This document shows, one piece after another, positions 1 to 6,312 of a DNA stretch of 27,187 bases. The stretch comes from Rikenellaceae bacterium (lineage in GTDB: Bacteria; Bacteroidota; Bacteroidia; Bacteroidales; UBA932). The notes under the pieces were generated by a model. That model saw nothing but the letters and a program-made list of their open reading frames with translations. It had not been told where the DNA came from and made no database searches. The stretch spans positions 1 to 27,187 of the forward strand of contig CAAFYX010000034.1 of assembly GCA_900767375.1 (NCBI GenBank), read 5' to 3'. The stretch's first letter is position 1; each line of letters starts with the position of its first letter. Made by a program: the position numbers and the translations under genes.

Positions 1-24
1 AGCCGACGCTCGGAGGCAGAATAA

Positions 25-78
25 CAAAAAAAGAGAGTGACCTCTAAGTCCTATTGGACTTTTTAGTCACCCTCTTTT
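25..78 (-). terminator. Rho-independent terminator of the Fur/NigD/GNAT operon
   Basis: Read on the minus strand, a long imperfect hairpin starts a few bases after the stop codon of the GNAT gene. The outer arm AAAGAGGGTGAC pairs with GTCACTCTCTTT with one mismatch. The inner arm AAGTCC pairs with GGACTT around an AATA loop. A run of seven T residues follows directly. The T tract is on the minus-strand side, so it mainly serves the minus operon. The plus-strand side has only a short CTTTT, so bidirectional use is possible but weaker. Confidence 0.85.
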
Positions 79-81
79 ACA

Positions 82-1212
82 TTATATATCCATCTTGTAG
101 GAGCGGCGGCGCTTCCGGCATTCGTGCTCGAAGAGCTCCCATTGCCTCTGGTTCGGCTGATTGGTCTCCAGAACTGCGTTGGTCTCCGCCCACTTGTAAC
201 CCATGGAGGATATCTTCGAGAAGATGTCCGTGAAGAGGAGGGAGTTGATGCCGGTGTTCCTGTATTCAGGGAGGATGCCGATAAGGAGGAGCTCCACACC
301 GTCCTCGTGCTTGAGGTACAGTGACTTGAGCAGGTGGAACCATCCGAATGGCAGTATCTTTCCCTTGCATTTCTGAAGCGCCCGCACGATGGACGGCATC
401 AGCACTCCGAATGCGATGTACTCTCCGTTATTGTCAGCCACCACCGAGAGGTATTTCGGGCTTAGGAATTTCAGATAGAATCCGAAGTACTTCTCCGCCA
501 TGGATTCCGGCAGTATGGTGAAGTTGTAGAGGTCGCAGTATGTCCTGTTTATAAGGCGGAAGACGTCCTGTCCGAACTTCGGGTCCATCATCTGTTTCTT
601 GGTGAACTTCAAGAGGTGGACGTCGTGACGCTGCTTCACTATCTCAGCCACTCTGGTGTATTTTTCCGGAAGCGACTCAGGTACGGTCACGTGATACTCG
701 ACCCAGTCGGCCTCCTTAATGAAGCCCAGGGCCTCGAGGTGTTCCACATAATAAGGATGGTTGTATATCAGGGCCATCGTGCAGAGCCTGTCATATCCTT
801 CCACCAGCATGCCTTCAGGGTCGAAGTCAGTGAAGCCCAGCGGACCCACGATGCTGTCCATGCCATGCTTGTGGCCGAACTCGATGACTTTGTCAATCAG
901 TGCCTTGAAGACTTCACGGTCATCTATGGCGTCGAACCACCCGAAGCGCACTTCATTGTGGTTCCATTTGGCATTTGCCTTGTGATTGACAATGGCGGCT
1001 ACGCGTCCGGCGGTCTTCCCGTCCTTCTTCGCCAGATACAGCTCGAAATTGCAGAATTCGGAAGCAGGATTCCTGGCCGGATCGAGGGTGTCCATCTCGT
1101 CCATCTTGAGCTTCGGGACATAATATGCGTTCCCGTTGTAGAGGGAATCCGGGAAATTGACGAACTCTCTGAGCTCCTTCTTGGATGCAATGGTTAATAT
1201 TTGGATAGCCAT
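82..1212 (-). CDS. GNAT-fold acyltransferase-like protein, function unknown
   Basis: This 376-residue soluble protein has no signal peptide. It resembles a conserved Bacteroidetes family usually named only as N-acetyltransferase or hypothetical. The C-terminal part carries a GNAT motif A-like segment, GILPEYRNTGINSLL near residue 312-326, where the arginine/glycine turn would hold the acyl-CoA pyrophosphate. The N-terminal half contains a conserved-looking GPLGFTDFDPEGMLVEGYD stretch around residue 122-140, plausibly part of a second degenerate GNAT-like domain. The gene lies 2 bases behind the NigD-like gene and is the last gene of the operon before the terminator. The ATG at 1212 is the natural start because it follows the upstream stop directly. 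No substrate can be inferred from sequence or neighbours. The family assignment is fairly safe; the activity is not known. Confidence 0.8.
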   Translation of the reverse strand: MAIQILTIASKKELREFVNFPDSLYNGNAYYVPKLKMDEMDTLDPARNPASEFCNFELYLAKKDGKTAGRVAAIVNHKANAKWNHNEVRFGWFDAIDDREVFKALIDKVIEFGHKHGMDSIVGPLGFTDFDPEGMLVEGYDRLCTMALIYNHPYYVEHLEALGFIKEADWVEYHVTVPESLPEKYTRVAEIVKQRHDVHLLKFTKKQMMDPKFGQDVFRLINRTYCDLYNFTILPESMAEKYFGFYLKFLSPKYLSVVADNNGEYIAFGVLMPSIVRALQKCKGKILPFGWFHLLKSLYLKHEDGVELLLIGILPEYRNTGINSLLFTDIFSKISSMGYKWAETNAVLETNQPNQRQWELFEHECRKRRRSYKMDI

Positions 1213-1214
1213 GG

Positions 1215-1922
1215 CTATTTCGCTAGCAGGATGTCGAAACTGTGGAGTGCCTTTTCTTTGACCAGATATCCGAATTCTTCCCTGTACCAGTTCCAGTCCA
1301 GGTGAAGTACTATCTCGTCCTTGCCTTCAGGGATATATCCTGCGACCGGGAACGAAACGTAGTCGGAGGACAACGTCAGCATTGACTGCGGGATTTCCTC
1401 ATGCTCGAGGCTCTCACCGTGTGCATTATGATGAAGGCTGAAATACAGGGTGTCAGAGTTGCTCCTCGTATCGTCGAAGACAAGGTTGACAGTGTGGGAG
1501 ACCTTTGAATTGATCACGCTGGTGAACTGGATGGCGCCGTTGAGGTATCCGCCTCCCGTCCAGAGCTGGGCCGGTGTGATGCCGTCGGAGCCGATGACCT
1601 CTTCATCAGCGGTGCTTTTCAATACCGGCTGCTTGGTGAGGACGTGTGCGAAATTGAGCAGGTGGACATCATATTCATCAGTGGATGTTCCGGTCTGTCT
1701 GAGGACGTCGCACAGGATCATTACTCTTTTTACGGTGTCCGGAATGGCCGAAACGGATGTTTCCACGACATTGAACGTCAGTCCGGTATCGGTTATCAGC
1801 CTATTTGGGCTTTCAACATTGACCATGCAGAGCTCGCTGCTCAGGATATCATTGTCATGGATACAGGATGAAATGCATATGGCTGAGGCAAGTATTGCCA
1901 GAATGGAAGCGAATCTTTTCAT
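1215..1922 (-). CDS. NigD-like lipoprotein
   Basis: This 235-residue predicted lipoprotein starts at the ATG at 1922, giving MKRFASILAILASAICISSC with a lipobox ending at Cys20. A longer reading with 12 extra N-terminal residues is possible, but it would bury the signal peptide and overlap the Fur gene further. The chosen start overlaps the stop of the Fur-family gene as ATGA, typical of translational coupling. The rest matches the two-domain NigD-like layout of Bacteroidetes: an N-terminal small beta domain and a C-terminal beta domain ending in HLDWNWYREEF. NigD was named from a nigericin-resistance locus, but the biochemical role of the family is unsettled. It is expected to be anchored in the cell envelope. 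What it does beside a Fur-type regulator and a GNAT protein is unknown. Confidence 0.75.
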   Translation of the reverse strand: MKRFASILAILASAICISSCIHDNDILSSELCMVNVESPNRLITDTGLTFNVVETSVSAIPDTVKRVMILCDVLRQTGTSTDEYDVHLLNFAHVLTKQPVLKSTADEEVIGSDGITPAQLWTGGGYLNGAIQFTSVINSKVSHTVNLVFDDTRSNSDTLYFSLHHNAHGESLEHEEIPQSMLTLSSDYVSFPVAGYIPEGKDEIVLHLDWNWYREEFGYLVKEKALHSFDILLAK

Positions 1923-2380
1923 TTTTTCAGGGTTGAGGATTTTTTGGAAGGGTGACAAAGTATCTGGATGTCTATGCCGTCCACCTTGAAGCCGCGGAAT
2001 GCCCTTCCTTTCATCTTTGCTTCAACCATGGCGGTGAGTTCTTCGTCTATGACATCCTTGTAGACGTTGTTTTCCGTGTCGTAGAGGTGGATGTGCTTGA
2101 ACGTGTTCACGTCGAAATACATCTTGTTGTTCGAGCTCATCCTGTGGCGGTAGATGCCTGCAAGGGCCATCTGGCTGAGAATGTTGTAGACGGAGGCGAT
2201 GGTGATATGGGTGGCGCCCCTGTCATTGATCCATTCCGCTACCTGGTCGGCGCAGGCGTGGCCGAGATTGAGCATGGCTTCATGGACCGCGAGTCTCTGC
2301 GGTGTGGCTTTAAGGGATAGTTTCTTGAGGCTGGCCCTGTAGCGGTCCATCGGGCTGGCGTCCTTTACTGCGATGCTCAT
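1919..2380 (-). CDS. Fur-family regulator, PerR-like metal site
   Basis: This 153-residue DNA-binding protein of the Fur superfamily has a winged helix around residues 15-85, with TPQRLAVHEAML and ASVYNILSQM as the recognisable Fur signatures. The regulatory metal ligands of Bacillus PerR (His37, Asp85, His91, His93, Asp104) correspond here to His41, Asp90, His96, His98 and Asp109, with a near-constant offset of 4-5. An aspartate at the last position is the PerR-type rather than Fur-type choice. The CxxC pairs of the structural zinc site are absent: residues 101-104 read DTEN, and only Cys142 remains near the C terminus. The gene is divergent from trxB, which fits a redox or peroxide response. 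It is coupled by ATGA to the NigD-like gene. A peroxide-sensor role is inferred from the ligand pattern and neighbour. An iron or zinc sensor is the alternative. Confidence 0.85.
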   Translation of the reverse strand: MSIAVKDASPMDRYRASLKKLSLKATPQRLAVHEAMLNLGHACADQVAEWINDRGATHITIASVYNILSQMALAGIYRHRMSSNNKMYFDVNTFKHIHLYDTENNVYKDVIDEELTAMVEAKMKGRAFRGFKVDGIDIQILCHPSKKSSTLKK

Positions 2381-2399
2381 ATTATCGGTATTAGCTTGG

Positions 2400-2407
2400 C
2401 AAAGATA
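2400..2407 (-). promoter_or_regulatory. Promoter -7 element of the fur-family operon
   Basis: On the minus strand this reads TATCTTTG, a perfect match to the Bacteroidetes -7 consensus TAnnTTTG, about 20 bases before the ATG of the Fur-family gene. No convincing -33 TTTG was found at the expected distance. Confidence 0.6.
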
Positions 2408-2428
2408 AACAAAAAACGATAAAATGAT

Positions 2429-2436
2429 TATATTTG
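2429..2436 (+). promoter_or_regulatory. Promoter -7 element of trxB
   Basis: TATATTTG matches the Bacteroidetes consensus TAnnTTTG and ends 19 bases before the trxB start codon. The -33 element is not clear. The element lies inside the inverted CGATAA/TTATCG repeat, a layout suitable for repression. Confidence 0.65.
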
Positions 2437-2455
2437 TACGATTATCGCTTTAAAA

Positions 2456-3376
2456 ATGGAGAAAGTCAGACTGTTGATCATCGGAGGAGGCCCTGCAGGC
2501 TATACAGCAGCCATTTACGCTGCGCGCGCCGCTCTGTCTCCGGTGCTGTTCGAGGGTATGGAACCCGGCGGACAGCTCACAACCACCACCGTGGTCGAGA
2601 ACTACCCCGGCTTCGCGGCGGGAGTGGATGCCAATGATCTGATGGCCGCCATGCGTGCCCAGGCATCGGCGCTCGGCGCCGACATACGCCGGGGTACGGT
2701 CGAAAGGGCAGACCTTTCCGCCCGCCCTTTCAAGCTCGTCGTAGACGGCAGTGAAATCGGGGCTGATGCCGTAATCATCGCCACAGGCGCCTCTGCCAAG
2801 TATCTCGGCCTTCCTTCGGAAAGGAAGTTCCGTGGCCTCGGCGTCTCGGCCTGCGCGACCTGCGACGGCTTCTTCTATCGGAAGAAGGACGTCGCCGTGG
2901 TCGGAGGAGGTGATACCGCCTGCGAGGAGGCCACCTACCTCGCAGGGCTGTGCCGCAAGGTCTATATGATAGTCAGAAGGGACGTGCTCCGCGCTTCCAA
3001 AGCCATGCAGCAGAAGGTCGCGGCCATGCCTAACATAGAGATTATCTGGAACAGCAACGTCCAGGAAATCCTGGGGGACGGGCAAGGCGTGACCGGCGCG
3101 AGGATCCTCAGGTCCGATGGTACTGTTTTTGATATCAGTGTGACCGGATTTTTCCTTGCCATAGGACACCATCCGAATTCCGAGCTCTTCTCGGAGTGGG
3201 TGGCCGTCGACGGGGCCGGTTATATTATTACCGATGGAAAGTCCACCAGAACCAGTGTGGAAGGCGTTTTCGCCGCTGGAGACGTGCAGGACCCGACATA
3301 CAGGCAGGCGGTGAATGCCGCCGCTTCCGGATGCCGTGCCGCCATGGACGCAGAAAAATATTTGATGGGAATATAA
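2456..3376 (+). CDS. trxB: Thioredoxin reductase
   Basis: TrxB is a cytoplasmic FAD enzyme that passes electrons from NADPH to thioredoxin. The 306-residue protein has the normal length of the low-molecular-weight bacterial type. The FAD-binding motif GGGPAG is at residues 10-15. The redox-active pair is Cys133 and Cys136 in CATCDG. The second dinucleotide-binding motif GGGDTA is at 150-155. VRRDVLRA near 173-180 is the NADPH-phosphate recognition segment. The C-terminal FAD motif GVFAAGDVQDPTYRQ completes the fold. It is the first gene of a tight plus-strand group with bamD 9 bases downstream. It is divergent from a PerR-like regulator and carries operator-like repeats across its promoter, so redox-responsive control is likely. 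No active residue is missing. Confidence 0.97.
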   Translation: MEKVRLLIIGGGPAGYTAAIYAARAALSPVLFEGMEPGGQLTTTTVVENYPGFAAGVDANDLMAAMRAQASALGADIRRGTVERADLSARPFKLVVDGSEIGADAVIIATGASAKYLGLPSERKFRGLGVSACATCDGFFYRKKDVAVVGGGDTACEEATYLAGLCRKVYMIVRRDVLRASKAMQQKVAAMPNIEIIWNSNVQEILGDGQGVTGARILRSDGTVFDISVTGFFLAIGHHPNSELFSEWVAVDGAGYIITDGKSTRTSVEGVFAAGDVQDPTYRQAVNAAASGCRAAMDAEKYLMGI

Positions 3377-3385
3377 ACGACACAA

Positions 3386-4222
3386 ATGAAATATCTGAAA
3401 TTCTTTCTTTCGCTGACGTCAGTCATCATCGCCCTCACCGGGTGCAAGTCCGAATATGAGGTCCTTCTCCAGGGCACTGATCCGGATGCTAAGTACAAGG
3501 CTGCCTTCGAGTACTTCAACCAGGGCAAGTACACCCGTTCCGCCCAGCTGTTCGAGTCCCTTGCTTCCGTTTCGGGGGGATCCGCCCGCGAGGACACCAT
3601 CCAGTACTACTGGGGATTGAGCAACTACCGCTTCAAGGATTACTATACCGCTGAGACAAACTTCACGAACTTCGTCATGAACTACCCTCTCAGCCCGTTC
3701 GCACAGGATGCGAGATATTACAGGATAGACTGCCTCTACCGCCAGACGCTCCGCTACGAGCTGGACCAGAAGCCTACCCGCTCATGTATCGCCACCATCA
3801 AGGAGTACCTCGGTGACTACCCGGATTCCCCTTATGCAGGCATGTGCAAGGGAATACTCGACGATCTGAATGGAAGGCTTGACAGGAAGGCCTTCGAGAA
3901 TGCCCGGCTCTACTACAAGATGGAGGATTATCTGGCTTCCACCGTCGCCCTCAGAAATGTCCTGAAGGACAATTCCGACAACATCTACAGGGAGGAGGTC
4001 CTCTACTACATAGCCATGTCCTCTTTCAAGTATGCCTCCCTCAGTACCGTCTCAAAGCAGAAGGAACGCTACCTCGTCTTCGTGGACGACTATCTTAACT
4101 TCATCGGGGAATACCCGGACTCCCAGCACAGAAAGGAGCTGAACTCCCTCTACAGGCGTGCCCAGAAGGCCCTCGGAAAGAATCCAGGACCTGAAGAGGA
4201 GGATGAGGAGGAGGAAGGATAG
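3386..4222 (+). CDS. bamD: Outer membrane assembly lipoprotein BamD
   Basis: BamD is the essential lipoprotein partner of BamA in the beta-barrel assembly machine, acting at the periplasmic face of the outer membrane. The 278-residue precursor starts with a lipoprotein signal peptide whose lipobox LTGC ends at Cys20. The mature part is built of tetratricopeptide-like helical repeats. The first is visible at AKYKAAFEYFNQGKYTRSAQLFESLA, followed by the diagnostic repeat segments DYYTAETNFTNFVMNYPLSP and CIATIKEYLGDYPDSPYAG. The C-terminal tail is strongly acidic, with a run of glutamate and aspartate. The partner bamA is in the same window at 12194 but in another transcription unit. It lies 9 bases downstream of trxB, a probable operon, and precedes rpoZ, the usual Bacteroidetes order. 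Confidence 0.9.
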   Translation: MKYLKFFLSLTSVIIALTGCKSEYEVLLQGTDPDAKYKAAFEYFNQGKYTRSAQLFESLASVSGGSAREDTIQYYWGLSNYRFKDYYTAETNFTNFVMNYPLSPFAQDARYYRIDCLYRQTLRYELDQKPTRSCIATIKEYLGDYPDSPYAGMCKGILDDLNGRLDRKAFENARLYYKMEDYLASTVALRNVLKDNSDNIYREEVLYYIAMSSFKYASLSTVSKQKERYLVFVDDYLNFIGEYPDSQHRKELNSLYRRAQKALGKNPGPEEEDEEEEG

Positions 4223-4299
4223 AGGTTTCTTTGAAAAATAATGAAACTTTCTGTCACTCCTGGACAGTATTCAAAATGAAAGTAAAATTTTTTTAAATA

Positions 4300-4623
4300 A
4301 TGGAAAAAGTAAAGAAAGTGCCTACCAACACCATCACCCGTGACGTGAAGGAGCTTGCAGCCCCTACCGGAAACATCTACGAGTCAGTGGTGGTACTGTA
4401 CAAGAGAGCGAACCAGATCGCTCTTGCAGAGAAGAAAGAACTCAACAAGAAACTCGAGGACTTCAAGAACGAACGTGACACCATGGAGGAAGTGTTCGAG
4501 AACAAGGAGCAGATCGAGATTTCAAAATACTACGAGAGGCAGCCTAAGCCGGACCTGGTAGCCATTTCCGAGTTCGAGAACGACGAACTCTTCTATAGAA
4601 GGGCAAAGCAGGAGGAGGAATAA
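4300..4623 (+). CDS. rpoZ: RNA polymerase omega subunit (Bacteroidetes Rpb6-like)
   Basis: This 107-residue protein belongs to the divergent omega/Rpb6-like family of Bacteroidetes, recognised by ITRDVKELAAPTGNIYESV, then the helical KRANQIALAEKKELNKKLEDF, then EVFENKEQIEISKYYER. Omega binds the beta-prime subunit and helps polymerase assembly. The position after bamD and before recN agrees with the conserved Bacteroidetes gene order and supports the call for a short, weakly conserved protein. A 77-base gap separates it from bamD. I found no TAnnTTTG element there, only a small CTGTC/GACAG inverted repeat at 4251-4267, so it is probably cotranscribed with trxB-bamD. In related genomes coaBC and a DUF4835 gene usually stand between omega and recN; both are absent here. 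Confidence 0.85.
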   Translation: MEKVKKVPTNTITRDVKELAAPTGNIYESVVVLYKRANQIALAEKKELNKKLEDFKNERDTMEEVFENKEQIEISKYYERQPKPDLVAISEFENDELFYRRAKQEEE

Positions 4624-4636
4624 GCCCCGGCTTTCT

Positions 4637-6304
4637 ATGCTCCGCTCTCTCACTGTAAGGAACTACGTGCTGATAGACTCTCTGGAGATTGATTTTCCAG
4701 AGGGTCTGATCATTATTACAGGACAGACGGGAGCGGGCAAATCCATTATCCTGGGAGCCTTGTCACTTCTGATGGGCGCAAAGGCCGATGCATCCGCCAT
4801 CAGCGACGGCATGGACAGCTGCATCGTTGAGGGTGTGTTCTCCATCGACGGCTCGGACGGAGTCCGCGCCATGCTCGAGGAGAACGAAGTAGAGTGGGAT
4901 GACGGCATCTTGATCGTACGCAGGGTGGTGAACCGCAGCGGCCGGTCGCGGTCGTTCATAAATGATTCTCCTGTCAGTGTGCAGGTGCTCGCTTCGCTTT
5001 CATCCTCGCTGGTGGACATCCATTCCCAGCACCAGAGCCTTGAGCTGACCGACCGCAAGTTCCAGCTGTCAGCTTTGGATTTCTTTGCCGGTGATTCTGA
5101 ACTTCTTTCAGAGTGCCGTTCCGCCTATGAGGAACTCCGTTCCCTTGAGGCGGAACGTGACAGGGTCGCAGCGAGGCTTGACCGCCTTTCTGCTGAAAGG
5201 GACTGGAACGAGGCGCAGTTCAAGTGCCTTGAAGACGCCTCCCTCCGGGAAGGCGAGCTGGAGGAGCTTGACGCCGAGCAGAAGAGACTGGCCAATGCCG
5301 AGCAGATCAAGGAAGCTCTCTGCTTCGTCGAGGGCAGCCTTTCCGCGCAGGATGACGTCATACAGTCCGAGGATGCCAGGCTGAAGGCCTGCGCCCACCA
5401 GCTGTCCAAAGTGGCCGGGTATGTTCCTGAGGCGGAGCAGCTCTCACAGCGGCTCGACTCGGTGAGGCTGGAGATACAGGACATCCTGGATGATGTCTCC
5501 GCCATCAATTCCCGTGTGGACGTCTCCAACGACCGCCTTGAGCAGGTGGAAAGCCGTATGTCGGCCATCTACGGGCTTTTCACGAAGTTCTCATGCTCCA
5601 CTGAAGCCGAACTTCTGGCTCTTAAGGGCAAGTTTTCCGATGCGCTCTTCGACTCTTCTACCTTGGAGGCAAGGAGGGAAGAGCTGGACAAGGAAATCTC
5701 CATCGCTTCATCACGCCTCGATGCCGTTGCATCCGAGCTCCATGAGGCCAGAAAGAAAGCCTGCCCGGCTTTCAGTGCTTCCATCATGGACTCAATACAC
5801 TTTCTGGAGCTTGACCATGCCGTATTCACGGTGGAGCTGTCCGAAGCCCCTCTCAGTGCTTCCGGACGTGATTCTGTGTCATTCCTGTTTTCTGCATCCG
5901 GGCAGAACCCCGTGGACCTCGCAAAATGCGCGTCCGGTGGTGAACTGTCGCGCATCATGCTGAGTCTCAAGGCACTTATGGCCAAGTTCACGGATATGCC
6001 TACAATGATTTTCGATGAGATAGATACCGGTGTCTCCGGAAGCGTGGCGGACCGTATGGGCTCCATGATATGCAACATGGGCCGCGATATGCAGGTGTTC
6101 GCTATCACGCATCTGCCACAGGTGGCGGCCAAGGGCGATGCCCATTATCTTGTCACCAAGGCTGTGGACGATTCCGGCCGCACAGTCTCCAGTATCAGCC
6201 GTCTGGATGCTGAAGCGCGCGTCATGGAGGTGGCCAGAATGCTAAGCGGCGCCGTGGTTACGGACGCCGCTGTAGAAAATGCCAAGTCTCTGCTCGGCTG
6301 CTGA
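4637..6304 (+). CDS. recN: DNA repair protein RecN
   Basis: RecN is an SMC-like ATPase that acts at DNA double-strand breaks in the cytoplasm. The 555-residue protein has the expected split ATPase head. The Walker A motif GQTGAGKS is at residues 29-36. A long coiled-coil middle is rich in glutamate, arginine and leucine (about 150-370). The ABC signature CASGGELSRIMLSLK lies near 431-445 and the Walker B IFDEIDTGVSG near 456-466. The C-terminal ITHLPQVAAKGDAHYLV histidine switch region is also intact. It starts 13 bases after the omega stop codon, so it probably shares that transcript. The end lies 8 bases from the end of the convergent LysM gene with no clear terminator between them, so transcripts may overlap at their 3-prime ends. 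The length is normal for Bacteroidetes RecN. Confidence 0.96.
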   Translation: MLRSLTVRNYVLIDSLEIDFPEGLIIITGQTGAGKSIILGALSLLMGAKADASAISDGMDSCIVEGVFSIDGSDGVRAMLEENEVEWDDGILIVRRVVNRSGRSRSFINDSPVSVQVLASLSSSLVDIHSQHQSLELTDRKFQLSALDFFAGDSELLSECRSAYEELRSLEAERDRVAARLDRLSAERDWNEAQFKCLEDASLREGELEELDAEQKRLANAEQIKEALCFVEGSLSAQDDVIQSEDARLKACAHQLSKVAGYVPEAEQLSQRLDSVRLEIQDILDDVSAINSRVDVSNDRLEQVESRMSAIYGLFTKFSCSTEAELLALKGKFSDALFDSSTLEARREELDKEISIASSRLDAVASELHEARKKACPAFSASIMDSIHFLELDHAVFTVELSEAPLSASGRDSVSFLFSASGQNPVDLAKCASGGELSRIMLSLKALMAKFTDMPTMIFDEIDTGVSGSVADRMGSMICNMGRDMQVFAITHLPQVAAKGDAHYLVTKAVDDSGRTVSSISRLDAEARVMEVARMLSGAVVTDAAVENAKSLLGC

Positions 6305-6312
6305 TCTTCCTT

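Larger units (their letters stand above)
2382..2450. promoter_or_regulatory. Candidate operator: repeated TTATCG/CGATAA half-sites
   Basis: The 75-base divergent region between the Fur-family gene and trxB holds three copies of the hexamer TTATCG or its complement: TTATCG at 2382-2387, CGATAA at 2417-2422 and TTATCG at 2442-2447. The last two form an inverted repeat (8 of 9 bases with flanks) that brackets the trxB -7 element. The last copy sits in the odd palindrome CGATTATCG at 2439-2447. This is a plausible autoregulatory and trxB operator for the neighbouring PerR-like protein. The repeats are seen directly; binding is inferred. Confidence 0.4.

Noticed and set aside
2450..3385. A 311-codon minus-strand frame opposite trxB
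   Set aside because: It covers trxB exactly and has no family features.
4251..4267. CTGTC/GACAG inverted repeat between bamD and omega as a terminator
   Set aside because: The stem is only 5 base pairs and no T tract follows directly, so it was not called.
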